64,000 nt of DNA from Branchiostoma floridae (lineage: Eukaryota; Chordata; Leptocardii; Amphioxiformes; Branchiostomatidae). Location: the NCBI RefSeq assembly GCF_000003815.2, contig NC_049981.1:29705535-29769534 (forward strand). Reading direction: 5' to 3'. Each line of letters opens with the position of its first letter. Position 1 is the first letter of the stretch. Shown piece after piece: positions 33,981-46,800 of the stretch. Both the position numbers and the translations under genes were made by a program. The notes below the pieces were generated by a model. It was not told where the DNA came from. It saw only the letters and a list, made by a program, of their open reading frames with translations, and ran no database searches.

Positions 33981-34419
33981 TACGGTGCCATAAGATAGTA
34001 TCAAAGCTGGCCAAGGAGTATATCCAGCCAAAGGGAGTCAGACGGGCACCGTAACACTCCTAGGCCGCTCTCACTCCTCTGCCGGCTTTTGATACTATCT
34101 TATGCTACCGTAGGATCTGCTTGGAGATTAGCCTTTACCATCAAGTAGAGTTGAGAGATTCTCCAAGCAGACGTCAGGAGGGAAAATGTAACGTTTTTCT
34201 GTTATCCAGTTTTTTTTTTTCTGGCGAAGAAAATCTAATTGGATTTGAAAACAAAGGGGCAGTTAGATACTGTAACAGGGAACATGTTCGCGGTGTTTTT
34301 ATGTTGGATTTTTTAACGGGAAGCGCTTTACCGCGAACTTCAAAGCACCGCGAACTTTTTATTTTTGTATTGAAACCCTGCATTGTTGAAGTGTGAACAG
34401 CCAACTTAAAACCGCCGCG

Positions 34420-34700
34420 AATACTAGTCTCTACCAGACTCCTGCCTGGCCGAATAGTGATAGGGGACTATGGCTAAGTTAGGAATAAAAGCCTAGTAAG
34501 AGTTAATTGGCCTAGGAGTGAACTCAGCTCATGAGCTAGATCGTTCAGTCGTTCAGTCGAGGACATCAACAGATGCCAACACGGTATCTGCAAATAGACT
34601 GCAAAAGTCTGACAGAAATCCCATGGCAACTTATTTGTCCCTATTTTGCCAAATTCTTCTCTTTTGTCATCCAGCTGACACGTCTGCTTGGAGTCTACGC
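34420..34700 (+). repeat. CTACCAGACTCC dispersed repeat, copy 1
   Basis: It runs from GTCTCTACCAGACTCC through GAGTTAATTGGCCTAGGAGT to CATGGCAACTTATTTGTCCC. The same order of words occurs at 41510-41725, and the first ~110 bp recur at 45062-45165. A solitary Mutator-type end (TTCTCCAAGCAGACG) lies nearby at 34159. Confidence 0.65.
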
Positions 34701-35698
34701 GAACACTCCTTTTTCTCCATATACAGCGAGATTAATTCCCTCGAACATTCCTTCCTTTACACTACTGGTAACGTTATAGTCCTAGCCCGCAACATCTGCT
34801 TGAAGTTTGCCAACTTGACTCCCGCCATGCCGGAACATACAACCAATCAGCGTTGCCCGTTTCTTCAAGCCTCTCTCTCATTGGTCGAGAGGAAGGTAGT
34901 TCCCCGAACCGTGGTTTCGGGGCCGGGTAAAATTATACTACACAGAACAAATACACAGAACGAGTCACGGGAATCCCCCAAAATTTCAGCTCCGGATGTG
35001 GGACGCGTCCAGCTCCTTAATTCCCACCAACACGTTGGACCTTGGGCGTGAAATCACAGGTGTGACGACACCCTTAAGAGCGCGGGAGCAAACAGGTATG
35101 CTTCCGGAGAACAATAGATGGCGCTTAAGGGGCATTGTTGAGGGTTCAGGGGGTCAGAGTTAGACATATCTGCTATCCATTACACATTATCACTAGCGAT
35201 AGCCATTCGTACAGTAGACATTTTGGTCATCGAATAATTGGAGATGGCTGGCATTTTGCAAATACTAATAAGTGTTTAAAAGCGTATCGAAAAGGCATGG
35301 TTTGATGTACATTGTATCTGTGTATTGTTTTTAAAGCGCACATGTCGCCACAGGCAAGTCCATGTGTTTGTGAGCGGTGCGCGCGCGGGTCGGCTAGTTG
35401 TTTTGCTTTGTTGGCGGCCCGCGCCATGGTAGAATCATACTGTATACAATATCAAGGGCGTTATCGCGTAGATATAGCATCGTATTGTCGTTCAATCTCG
35501 TCGCATATTCAATGCTTTGGGTAGGGTGTATCAACTTGGATGTCAGATGTGGTCGTCTGCAACTACATGCATAGTTGGTTGACTAATAGGTGCAGCTTGT
35601 CTTCCTATTGTACCTAAATAGGAGGGCGGGTGGGGTTTTGTTCACCGGGACAGTTGTTGGTCGCAGACCTCTAGCAGCGGCGTCTTTTATTTCACGAG

Positions 35699-35825
35699 AG
35701 GAGCGCTGGTTCTGTTTTCTTCTTCTTCTTTTTTTTCAACATTGGCTAAATGTTCTCTTCTATAACTCCCTCTCAAAAAAAAAAAAAAAATGTAGCCAAT
35801 GTTGAAAATAGTGAACCAACGCTCC
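35699..35825. repeat. Hairpin element
   Basis: GAGCGCTGGTTC and TTCAACATTGGCTA on the left mirror TAGCCAATGTTGAA and GAACCAACGCTC on the right, with a 15-A run near the centre. It looks like a very short MITE. Confidence 0.55.
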
Positions 35826-35829
35826 ACCC

Positions 35830-37840
35830 ATAAGATGTTGCTAGGAGCGAATGAGTCTAGACCGTGCCGTGGTAGTGATAACGAACAAACGGACTGCACA
35901 GTTGACACTGTATTCCGTTGTATATTGCCGTTTTCGCTTGGACAAGCGCTCTGTCATACTGGCCTTTGGAGTCCTCAACATATGTTGACATGTAATTATG
36001 TTGTTCATTCATTAACTTCCATTGTTTATTGTGCATACATAGTCTGCTATGTCCAGACAGGTGCCATTTGGTAATTGCATGGGCTTCTCAGATGTCCGAG
36101 GCGGATTCAATTCGCGAAATTCTATCGATTCGTTTGCCGGTGCGCCGTTCTCATTGGTGACCTTTGACCGGCCGGCAAAGCGCGCGAATGTGACGTATAG
36201 AAACCGTTTTACGTGGAAGTGAGCGGGCCATCTCAGTATACCCCTCTGGTAGGCTGGGGGAGAATCACTATGTAACCTGTGTTGGGTCGGACAGGGTCGA
36301 GGACGATACTTGAACGCTATGACTAGAGAATAGGTAGCTTAGCTACGGCGTACCCTGTCGCATTGTCGTGGGGCAGAAATATATTGAATGCGTTCTTGCG
36401 ACAGTTGTTGAATGCATTGTCGAACAAAATACAGCTTTTACCAGCAGTGGTTGTCATACATCGCGAATATCGGCTATCGGTTTGTCATAATTCAAATCAA
36501 CCTGAAAATCATATGGAAGATTAAAAGGCTGTCACATGTAATAGTTGTAGGATTTTGTCATCGGCACCCTTCCATAATTGCATGAACAGGTCGAATCCCA
36601 CAGGCTCCCGTGATCTGACCGTGGCATCTATAATTTTGGCTACCCTCAAAATCGAATCAACATTTTTCCCAGGAACAAGTGCCTTGCTGTAGACGGGACA
36701 TGAAAGTGTGGAAAGACTTGAAATAGAACCGGTAATTCTGTTAGTCTTTTCCTGATTTTGTTTCTAAGGGGGCAAAATACGATTTGACGGGAATGATATC
36801 CTCTAATTATGCAATACATATTGCGGAAACTCGTACCAATGACGATATATAACGTCTTTGCTCATATTAAGAGAGAAGCATTGTTTCTAGTCGAAGGTTC
36901 ACTCCTACAAGTCGCGAACCGTCCCCAGCACAACTTCGCACTCGTTCGGAAACGTGCGCGATGTTTGTCCGTAAGTGACCAAATATGGCGTCGCCAACCA
37001 AATAAGGACATCGTCGGCAAAGACCGGAAGGCAAACGAGCAAACGAAGAACAATGCCACATGCTTGTATCTCCGGGCCTTGTTTTGGACAAACCGCCGGA
37101 GCCAATGTCGATCTATTGCAAAGTGGGCGGGGTGAAGTCATTCAGTATTTTGGGACAGGCCGTCTGCGTGGGACGATATTGCGAAAAAAGTAAACCCTTC
37201 GGCATACTTCGCGACTTTCTCGCCCAAGCAAGACAGGTGTGAGTCACGGGCCCCGAACTTTTACCAGGACACCGGCTGCGTGGTGGCAAAGAGAGAGAGT
37301 GAGTCATACACCGCAAGAGCGAAGGTAATTCCTCGCCGTGTGTTTGGAAACAATGCCGGATAGACGTGTACAGTACCCGTTTCTTGCGGTTGCTGGCACG
37401 CGTATGGCTGTTGTACTTTAAAGTGCAATTTTACGGTAGTGTGTTAGCGTTAGTTAGTTGTGTCTCCGTTTCTGTGTTACGGTGTGTGAGTTCGTGAGTT
37501 TGTATGTGCATGCGTGTGTGTGACAGAGAGGGGAGAGGAGGGAAAGAGAGGGAGAGGGAGAGTACTGGGCAATGCGATGAATAAAGGGGGCTAATTATTT
37601 TAGCCTAATATACTGAATGCTTGGGAATAGAACGGGTGGATGTTCTAGCCATCTGGTGTTTTCTGGTTTCCAAGTTCAAGACTGAATGGTAGCTTAGCCT
37701 GACTTGATCACTTGCTCTCTCTCTCTTTTTATATTAGATACTATTTATAGATTACAAGATTGATAGTAAGAATGCAACCATGTAATGTTGCCGATGTCTC
37801 GAGGCGCTTTGCAGAACGGGAACGATTCAGGGTTGTCGGG
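35830..37840. other. Spacer without a supported gene
   Basis: Short open frames here have no recognisable product. The stretch 36860-37280 is rather rich in CpG, so it might be a promoter region, but I could not identify an exon. A GA-rich run lies at 37525-37565. Confidence 0.4.
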
Positions 37841-37844
37841 CAAC

Positions 37845-38060
37845 CGGCCGATCGTGCCTCCATGTTGGCCTTCCTACGGGGGTGCAGGGATCGTAGAATT
37901 CGGGGGGAAAAATCGGGAAATTGGCCAGGGGAGTCAGTCCACGCTAAGATCTCATGTTTCCCCTCCGGGCTGCGCGGCGGACCAACTCCTCTGGTTGCAA
38001 AACTCCCCTGGCAAATTATCCTCCCTAATATAATGGCCAGCGTAGTCAGTCTGGTAGATA
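37845..38060. repeat. ACTGACTACGCTGG-type inverted-repeat element, copy 1
   Basis: It shares GGATCGTAGAATTCGG, GTCAGTCCACGCT, GTTTCCCCTCCGG and CCAGCGTAGTCAGTCTG with 46370-46570. The last word is partly inverse to the inner GTCAGTCCACGCT. No coding region is seen. Confidence 0.6.
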
Positions 38061-38318
38061 CTACAACCGTCCGTTCGCGCCATGTTGTCCACGCTGATCT
38101 CGGGTGAAATGTTTTGCGCTACAAATCTTCATCCAACGCGTCATCTACTTCATGATCCAAGCTATTGTTTCATGTGGCGCGTATTGTCAAATTCAAAAAT
38201 AAGACTAACCCAGCCCAGCGGACGCTCGTGTTGCATTAGTCTACTCGCTCTAACCGGGAAAGTATCTAAAGCTTAACACGAGTCTTGATATCATTTCTCT
38301 CTATATATGTATATCCGG

Positions 38319-38520
38319 CCGGGGTCGTGTGCGGCGGAACTGTAGGATGTTGGGACCAGAACCCAGAGGTCTTGGGTTCGAGTCCTGTCATGCTACGGCT
38401 CTTGTGTCCTTTGGAAAGGCACTTGACACGGCTTTTTCTGACTCCACCTAGGTGTAAAAATAGGTACCTGGCTTCGGTTCGGGGGTAGAGGGTGGTTGGA
38501 GGAGAGGGATGGGCTCACTG
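38319..38520 (+). repeat. tRNA-derived SINE with clear B box
   Basis: GGGTTCGAGTCC is a near-perfect polymerase III B box, and GCGGCGGAACTGTAGGATG upstream is an A-box-like region. The body AGGCACTTGACACGG, GGTGTAAAAATAGGTACCTG and GGCTTCGGTTCGG is that of the family at 22870, 39920, 45545 and 53285. Confidence 0.7.
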
Positions 38521-38534
38521 GGCTTCCGATACCG

Positions 38535-38670
38535 TAGCCTCTACCAGGCTCCGCAGATCGCTGGTCGTGGGACGCGCACTGACTCCTCTGGCCGGCCGTC
38601 CCCCCTATCATACAGTATTTGTCCAGTTTCTACTATTAAACCAGCGATCCGCGGAACCTGATAGAGGCTA
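38535..38670. mobile_element. TAGCCTCTACCAGGCTCCGC MITE
   Basis: The ends GTAGCCTCTACCAGGCTCCG and CGGAACCTGATAGAGGCTAC mirror each other, with inner GCAGATCGCTGG and CCAGCGATCCGC. Related ends occur inside 30559-30868 and at 45062-45270. Confidence 0.7.
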
Positions 38671-39210
38671 CCAATGTCGAGCCCTAGACATAGTGGATAA
38701 CAACCCAATGCTCTTAAGCCTTAACCTTTACCTTACAAATATATATATATATATATCCCAGATATATGAACCCGTATTGCATTAGCGTGTGTTCGGTTTG
38801 ATCGGGAAGATTTTGTGTAACCTTGCTATAACAGGACGCGATCTAAACGTGGTAACGCGCCACCGTGAAATCCAGCTCGCCCGGCGGGCCTACCTGCGCA
38901 GTCTGCCCGACAACTGCGCCGACGAGCCACCGCGCTATGGTCAAGGATACTCGGCAAACAAGCCCGCATCGTGTATTTTCTTTCTTTGGCCTTGATTTAA
39001 TCAAGCGTACTAAGGTGACAGTGCCCCCAGGGACGGCTTCCCCGGCCACGGTTTCTCAGTTGAGGTCCCCGGTGTAAAATTCCTGGAACTGTAGTACAAA
39101 TATGGCGGGGACTTGGCCCGCGTTCAAATCGCACCGGGCAGCAGTGACATTTACAATGCCCTGTTCCACGCAGCGATGGCGCGTGTTATAGATACACTGT
39201 ATTCATTTCC

Positions 39211-39231
39211 AGCTCTCTCTCTCTCTCTCTC
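39211..39231. repeat. (CT)n microsatellite
   Basis: Ten CT dinucleotides occur in a row between AG and AAGTAG. It is a simple repeat in the spacer. Confidence 0.9.
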
Positions 39232-39919
39232 AAGTAGGGGTCTAGGATAACCCATATCCACACAGGGCAATTAAATATCCTTGCCACAAATGCGAACTTG
39301 GTATTGAAGGAATATCCGGTGGCAAACGCGACGCAGTGTGCCAAGCCCTGTGAATGTAGCAAGCGACCGCAGTCGGTTAGAAGGCACCTTACGCTGGCCA
39401 GCGGCCTGGCGTTCTTCAAATACTTTGTGTAAACAGCGCTATGGACCTATGACACTGGGTCAGGGACGCCAACTGGTAGTAAAAGAAGGCTTTGGGTGAT
39501 TGGGTGGACCGAGTACTCTCGGCAGCGTGGCCGAATCGTAGGGGTCTGGAGTGGCTGCCATTCGGCGCTACTCAGGTAAACCTCAATATGATAGTAAATG
39601 CCCTAGGTACGACCATAGCGTTTTCAACCACTTACACCGGGAAGGACCCCTACTCTTTTCGATTAGTGTGGTGGGTTCTTTACCCCCAGCTTTACGTCCT
39701 ATTCGAGAGGACGCCTCTAAGGGGCTAGGTACTCACTGTCACCTTAGTCGAGTGTACTCTCCAAGCAGAGGTTGATGGGGAAAAAGTGACCTTTTCCGTA
39801 TATGACGTCTTTTTCTATCAGCAAAAAAAAGGCATATAAGGAACATGTGACACTGTACTCAAGTCAGTAACTCATTTTAAGAGTGTCACCTACAAAGTAT
39901 GTAACTTACAGACAGAACG

Positions 39920-40170
39920 TAAAGGTAGTCCCATGGCGTTTTGAAAGGGCAGCGGGTTGTTTTCCACCGTATCGAGGGCACGGTATTAGAAGACGGAACC
40001 CAACCCTCTCCTTCTACCGCCTTTTACCTCCCCAACCGAAGTCAGGTACCCATTTTTACACCTGAGTGAAGTGAGGAAAGTCGTTGTAAAGTGCCTTTCC
40101 CAAGGGCGGTAGCATCGGTAGCATGACAGAATTCCAACCCGGGACCTCCGAATTTTTGTGCCCCACGCCC
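39920..40170 (-). repeat. tRNA-derived SINE, minus orientation
   Basis: On the minus strand it has GGGTTGGAATTC (B-box-like), GAAAGGCACTTTACAACGAC, GGTGTAAAAATGGGTACC and GACTTCGGTTGGGGAGG, in the family order. Confidence 0.65.
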
Positions 40171-40393
40171 ACGACTTTCGCAAGAATGTTCTCAATTTGT
40201 TGTCGTAAATACATCGTACAACGGAATGTGTCTGGGCCCTTACCCAGGACAGGCAACGCCACACTGACTTCATGATTTCATGGATGACATCCGCGCGCAT
40301 TGCTTTTCGCCTGTTCTAAAAAGAATGTAGCCACATGGCACCCAATAGCATCCCTGGTCAATCAGGATTTTATGCTTGTCAGAGGATCTGCTC

Positions 40394-40499
40394 TAGCCTG
40401 GGTACCATCCTATTACTACCGGGGCTCCTTACGCTCACCTCTTAGGGGTAGCGAGTGTAAGGAGCCCCGGTAGAATATTCTAGATGGTACTCAGGCTAG
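40394..40499. mobile_element. TAGCCTGGGTACCATC MITE with 8-bp target duplication
   Basis: The 106-bp element starts TAGCCTGGGTACCATC and ends GATGGTACTCAGGCTAG. It is flanked by perfect ATCTGCTC copies (40386-40393 and 40500-40507). It lies in a repeat also present at 8940-9000, which shows the empty site. Its centre is a near-palindrome around CCGGGGCTCCTTAC. Confidence 0.85.
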
Positions 40500-40783
40500 A
40501 TCTGCTCTCCAGGTTAGGGTGGCACATGGTCACATGTTCCCCTCTTTGAACAAGTATTGCAAACAGAATTATTGAAATGGCGACGAATGTGTCTTAAATA
40601 AAATATTACAGTCTTACTGGAGGTGAACATAAGACAAACCAGGCCTGGGAAAGAATGGTCTGGATGTTTAGTCCTGTCAGGTTTAGCAGCATTTTTTGCT
40701 GGATTTTTCTTTTTTTTCGCCCTCGTTTGGGACCTCCGAATTTTTGTGCCGCACGATCGCGACGTTCCAAGAAATGTTGTCGT

Positions 40784-40995
40784 AATACCCCCCTCACATT
40801 AGGCGAAAATCGATCGGACGACGAGTCTGCGAGCTCTAAATTACGAGGAGGCAGGACCCTGACGAAAGGGGGGAACTCTGCCANNNNNNNNNNNNNNNNN
40901 NNNNNNNNNNNNNNNNNNNNNNNNNNNNNNNNNNNNNNNNNNNNNNNNNNNNNNNNNNNNNNNNNNNNNNNNNNNNNNNNNNNGAGGGGGGTATT
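40784..40995. mobile_element. AATACCCCCCTC inverted-repeat element containing the assembly gap
   Basis: AATACCCCCCTCACATTAGG on the left and GAGGGGGGTATT on the right are inverse. Between them, 40884-40983 is exactly 100 N, the usual code for a gap of unknown size. The true element is therefore longer or shorter than shown. Confidence 0.6.
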
Positions 40996-40999
40996 AATA

Positions 41000-43850
41000 C
41001 CATCGTCCCGGACGGAATGTGTCCGAGTTACTCAAGCTTTATTTCCTTGCGATGCGACATGTGAAGTACACGTAGTTTCGTCAACAAGACACATACACGA
41101 TTTACATGGCAGTGAGTCAGCAGACATATTGATAGCACATTGTTTATCGGTACAAATTGACTGTATAAAGCTATTTTTCAATCTACCATCTTCTACCATC
41201 TATATATAGGCCCAATCTAGACACAGTTTTCCCCGACATCTAGACACAAGAACAGTACGTAGTATGTGTGCACTTTTAGTAGCATGGTATTACCAGCCAA
41301 CCATGTCAGTAGTCTATCTTGCGGATAAAACATATTAGCCTACTTGATACACGCAAGTTGTGTTACACCGTGATACGCGAAAATGGACAACATACACACT
41401 CTTTCCGAAATTGCTTCGATCTATTAAATAAATGTCATGCCAAACAGAAAGTACACAAAACGAGGTTCGGACTTTTTTAAGGTGAAAATTTTACGGTGAA
41501 AGCACACAGGGCGTAGTCTATACCAGACCCCTGCCTGGGCGAATAGTAATGGGGTACTTTGAATGAAAGCCTAGTAGGAGTTAATTGGTCTAGGAGTGAA
41601 CTAGCTGGATAGACTGCAAAAGACTGACTGAAATCCCATGGCAACTTATTTGTCCCTATTTGGCAAACTTCGAAATTCTTCTCTATTTTTTCGTCCAGCT
41701 GACTCGTCTGCCTGGAGACTTCACATGACACACGTGCGCGCCGTTGTTGAATGTCGGGCACAAAGACCAGATTGCTCGCGCTCGCAAAATCGCGTCCCGC
41801 CCTTTCCCCTGTTTTGCTCACGTGGTTTTGCTACCCCTTGTGACCTCAGTTGTTCACTGTCTACGACTCAGACACTTTCTCCATACCCTCACGTATCAGG
41901 AGAACAGTTTTAACATACATTCTATGGTCACCTACTGCCGCGAAGTTTAACAAATGTCGTCGCATTCCCTCGCTGTTAGTTCACGACAACAATGGCGCTA
42001 GCGTCCTCCCCAACATGTACGTATTGTTCTCGCTCACCTTGGTTTTATTTTCGAAAATATGCAACAGTCGACACTACGTCAACGTGCAAAAACTATTCCG
42101 AACCAAACGCTTATATGCCATGCCCAAATATGGCACAGATTTGTGTTCATATTCTGTTTACATCGATACATGAGAACTATAAATGAAAAACGAAGAGGGG
42201 AACCGCGGCCATGACGCTATTTACCTAGTACCTCAGTCAACGGTTGTTGTTGTTGTTGTAAAGAAAAGCTCAAAGTGTTGAACGTTCACCAAACTGTACA
42301 ACCTTAGCTTTCTTACTCCATTTTAGAATCCCTAACCCCACCAACAGCATCCACAACATCTAAATCATGCAGCACTTCGATTTCTACAGTCTACTGCGTA
42401 CATTTTGGGCTACAAGGCCTGCTTTTCACGTAACGATTTTTGTGTGGTGGTAACATGTAGACGTTATGCCCTGGCTTGTTTTTGACGTCTGTTTAGGAGC
42501 TTTTGTCGGAATTCTGTTTCGTCCAATTCTCCTCTTGCCCACCAGCCAAACAAAATAAAACCTGACGAAATAGAAACCCCTGCAAAACCGCATAGAAGAT
42601 GTTAAAAACAAGTCGGAGTTTGGTTTAGTTTGGAGCTCAGGAAAGTCGCCAACATGGCGTCATATTTTTCACGGCCACGTTGTCGGCCATGACGTGTCCC
42701 GAATTGCGGCACCACCAGAAATCGTTTTCCTGTGAACTAAGACATCATATCACCGGTCCCGACGTCCGTAAACATTTTTTTAACACGTACGAAGCTGTCG
42801 ATTTTTTTTAAAGATTCTATAATGTCTTTTGCCCGTCCAGTCGCCGAACTGACCTAGTAAGCGTGGTGTCGGACGCGACGCTGGTGTCTGTTGTAGTGTG
42901 TAAGGGAAAGAATAGCGTTTTACTCCAAATGTTTCAAAATCTGTAAGTTCCATCTGTTTCATTTTCACATTCGGCGGATTGGTCTATGTTTTGCTGGCTT
43001 GTGTGGCTGTTTGCTTATGTTTTATTCCCGATAATTTGGACTGAAGTCTACTTTTTTGATCCCCCAAATTATTTTTGGTCCAGTACACTGAGGTGTGTGT
43101 GTGTGTCGGGTAGCTAGTATGGCGCGCGCCATAATCCAAACCTGCATATCGCGACAGTTTTGCTTAGTTGTGTACAAAATGCTTCATATTGACCACTTTT
43201 AGTTTTGGAATTGTCTAGTATGCCGAACATGATATTTGTTATACCAATAATTATCTTGGACACTGTGGCGCGACCGCTTGCCGTTTTTCTTTGCCATTCC
43301 ACATGTTTTTATGTGTGTATCGCGATCGACCACTCAGGGGATGTGAGGGAAATGGTCACACTAGACAGTTGGCCACTATAGACAGGATTCCTGATGCTGT
43401 GAGAATCATCTTAGAATCACTAAACAGCGACCAAAATAAACTGTGGCGTTGACGCGGTCTTTATGCAGAGGTAGCACCAGCACAGGTTCGACTCTACTGA
43501 CTCACGTCACCTGAGTCATACCTACGGTAGAGTCAAGTTTCGCCCACCCAAAATGTCAAATTGGTAGCAACACCTAGAAACTGAAAATCATTAGATTCCA
43601 GGGAATGTCGTAATGTAATCTTCCTACAACATGTGAACACAACAATTCTTTGTTTTTTACTTCTTTCTTTCCAACTAACGAAAATATCTTTTGGTATTTC
43701 TTAGTCGCACGCGCGTACGAGAGACTGTTTTTATTTTGCTGCAGTCGGAATAGACAACATTTGCTTCTGGACTCACTCATATTACAGGCGATGTCAAGCA
43801 TGTGGGATATGCTGAACACCGTTTCTTTCCTTCCCAGGCAATTTTGTGAT
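41000..43850. other. Spacer upstream of the IRF gene
   Basis: A copy of the CTACCAGACCCC repeat lies at 41510-41725 and a (TTG)n run at about 42241-42258. I see no supported gene. A 5' untranslated IRF exon and promoter probably lie in this stretch but could not be placed. Confidence 0.4.
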
Positions 43851-43853
43851 CCG

Positions 43854-46800
43854 ATGACGGTTTTTGACGACGCCGTGCCGAGCCCGGCCCACCCAGCCGA
43901 CATGTCCGCACAGGAAGAACAAGACGAGGGGCAGAAGTTGCGGATGCGGCCCTGGTTAGAACAGCAGCTCGACAGGGAAGAGTATCACGGCTTCTGCTGG
44001 CTGGACAAGAAGGAAAGAAAATTCAAGGTATCTACATCAATCTGGATTTTGTTTATCGTTATTTTTTCTGAAGAAAAAAGTTTTTTCTGTCTATTTTTCA
44101 ACGACGGTACGAACCACTCTTGTACCGAGTATGATTCATTCATGTTGTGATTTTATGGTTATTTTCTTCGCTTTCCTTCATCTGAGAGAATTTTACAACT
44201 CATTTCCCGGTGGCAAATCTTGATGTTGATGTCTTCATACAAGATATTGCTCATTTATACGTGGCTTCGGAAAAAACTACTGAAAAGTGTTGGGTCGGTC
44301 TACAATGTGTAGATGTATAAACTTCTACACATAAATCGTTGTTTCATAGCCGTTGATATGCGCAAATGTTTCGTCTGAACCTATCGAGTGTTCTAGTTTA
44401 GGTGAATACTAAACCCCATTTCCTACCCCAAATGTTTGTTCCCAAGTTTTCTGTTTGATTTTTAGGTTTAAAACGTATGGTAACGATTGCTGCACTCATT
44501 GACTTGTTGTTCACCGCAAATCATCAATATTTCGACCCTGCGTATATCAACACTGTAGCGTGCATAGACCCTCCCATTCTCTCAGCCACAACGTATGAAC
44601 CGAAGTTTATATCCTCAAGATTTTCAGTCTATATACTTTTCAGATATTATGCTATTAGCTACACGGTACCATAGTCACAGATTTTTCTTCTAAAGATGCA
44701 GAAACGTACCCGAATTCGGCGCGATCGTTGTTTTTTGTCGGAGTTATCGTCCGGACTTACGCCAGCGCAAAAACGTCAACTACATCATGCCATTGCGTTA
44801 CACGTACTGTTTAAAAATGCACATTGATCTTGAAATAAAATAATGCATCATCATTCTATAAAGAATATTAATTTTTTTCGTTGGAATGGGGTGGGTAGAT
44901 TGGCATTTCTTTCACCGTGTTCGACAGAAGTTGAAATATATTCCCAAGGACGTTATACAACGTTCTTGATCAAATGAAGACGAAAACGGCGACATATATA
45001 CATTCTCCCGTCTTTGTTTCAACCTCACCGTGAAAAATACTGCAGCAAGCACCACTTTCAGTTAGTCTCTACCAGACTCCCAACTGACCGAATAGAAATA
45101 GAGGACTATGGCCCAGTTAGGAATGAAATCTAAAAGTCTAATAGGAGTTAATTGGCCTAGAAGTGTTGGCCGGCCTGACGAAATATCTCCTCCGGCCGGC
45201 CGACTCCCCTCTTGACTCTGTTTGTCCAATTTCTACAATTAGACCACCGATCTGTGGAACCTGGTAGAGACTGACTTTCAGTAGTTGTTTATGTCGATGT
45301 GTTGATAGGAATATTAGTGGAATTATGAACATTCTAACACCTGTAACGTTGTGTGTTCTATGCACCTGTAGGTACCCTGGATCCATGCCTCCAGTCAGCA
45401 CTTTAACCACATGAAACACTCAGCAGTCTTCAAGGCTTGGGCCGTCCATACAGGTAAATATTTTCATTCATTTCTTTACCAATCTTGTAGGGTAGTAGTC
45501 CCTTCAATAAAAAAAATGATTTCCAAGGGAGCAAAGCAGCAAGGGAGTAAAGGTAGATTTTTCTTTTACCTCCCCGACCGAAGTCAGGTACCCATTTTTT
45601 ACACCTGGGTGAAGTGAGGAAGGTCGACGTCGTGTAAAATGTCTTTCCCAAGGGCACAACGTCGGGGACACGGCGAGTATCGAACTCGGCACATCTAGAC
45701 TCCGAGCCGAACGCTCTACCAGTTACGATGCACACGACGAAACGAACGTTTCTATATAGTTCACATACGTTATGTCGTCTGAAGACTATCATATAAGAAA
45801 TTTGTTTTGTCATGTTTCAAGAAGAGGGCAGAGACCCTGTAGTTTTGGATAGAATGTAACGTTGTTTTTTTCAACACTTCTACCTAAAGTGCATTTAGCC
45901 CATGTTGGGCATTGATATGCAATAAAGATCATTGTCATTATATTTTCTTCCCTTCTCACAGGCCGGTTCGACCCTGATAAATCCGACGAGTCCTACGAGA
46001 AGGTGAGCCTGTGGAAGACGTGGAAGGCGAACTTCCGCTGCGCGCTGAACTCCCTGCCTGACGTGGTGGAACTGAGGGGAGAGAACTGCAAGGCGAAGGG
46101 AGAGGCGGCCTACAAGGTGTACAGGATCGTCGACAGGAAACCCAAGCGCAGGAAGTCCAGAGGTAGGTAATCTTCGTGAGGGAAGTTACATTTTACGCCA
46201 AATGCTTCTTGAAACAAGACCTCTACTTACAGCAGGTGCACAGAGCCTTGACATACATGTACCTCTCTTAGCTCATCTAACCATTGTGTAACTATCTTTT
46301 TGTATATACCACTTGCTTGTTGAATGTATTGAAATAAAAGATTTTGAAAACGAAATCCAGAGGTAGGGTAAAGGCTTCCACCAGGCCTTCTTACGGGGGT
46401 ACGAGGATCGTAGAATTCGGGAAAAAAATCGGAAAATTTGCCTGGGTAGTCAGTCCACGCTTTATAATAGGTTCGTGTTTCCCCTCCGGAGCTCCTCGAG
46501 TAGCAAAAATCCCCTACTCGCAAATTTTTCTCCATATAATAACCAGCGTAGTCAGTCTGATAGAGGCTAGGGAAAAATGTGCTGTGTTAAACTGCCTCTC
46601 GCTGTGTCAGGGGTGCATTATCATAGGGCTAGTATCCAAGCAGATGTTCGGGAGACCAACTAAATCATTGATTTTTTTTTTTTTCATTTAGCCAAGCTGA
46701 AAAGCTAATTATAAGAATTCTGTAGCATTAACGTATTATGTACACTTATTATGTGCTTAGGATTTTGTATACTCCAAAAGACTTGCATTATTTCAAATTC

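Larger units (their letters stand above)
31379..34130. mobile_element. Mutator-like MITE carrying a LINE in its left arm
   Basis: The outer ends TAGTCTCCAAGCAGATCC and GGATCTGCTTGGAGATTA are inverse. A perfect 9-bp direct repeat, GCCTTTACC, flanks them (31370-31378 and 34131-34139). The right arm continues inward as TACGGTAGCATAAGATAGTA when read from the end. The matching left-arm sequence TACGGTGCCATAAGATAGTA begins only at 33981. Everything between is a retrotransposon that split the left arm after GATCC. Confidence 0.85.
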
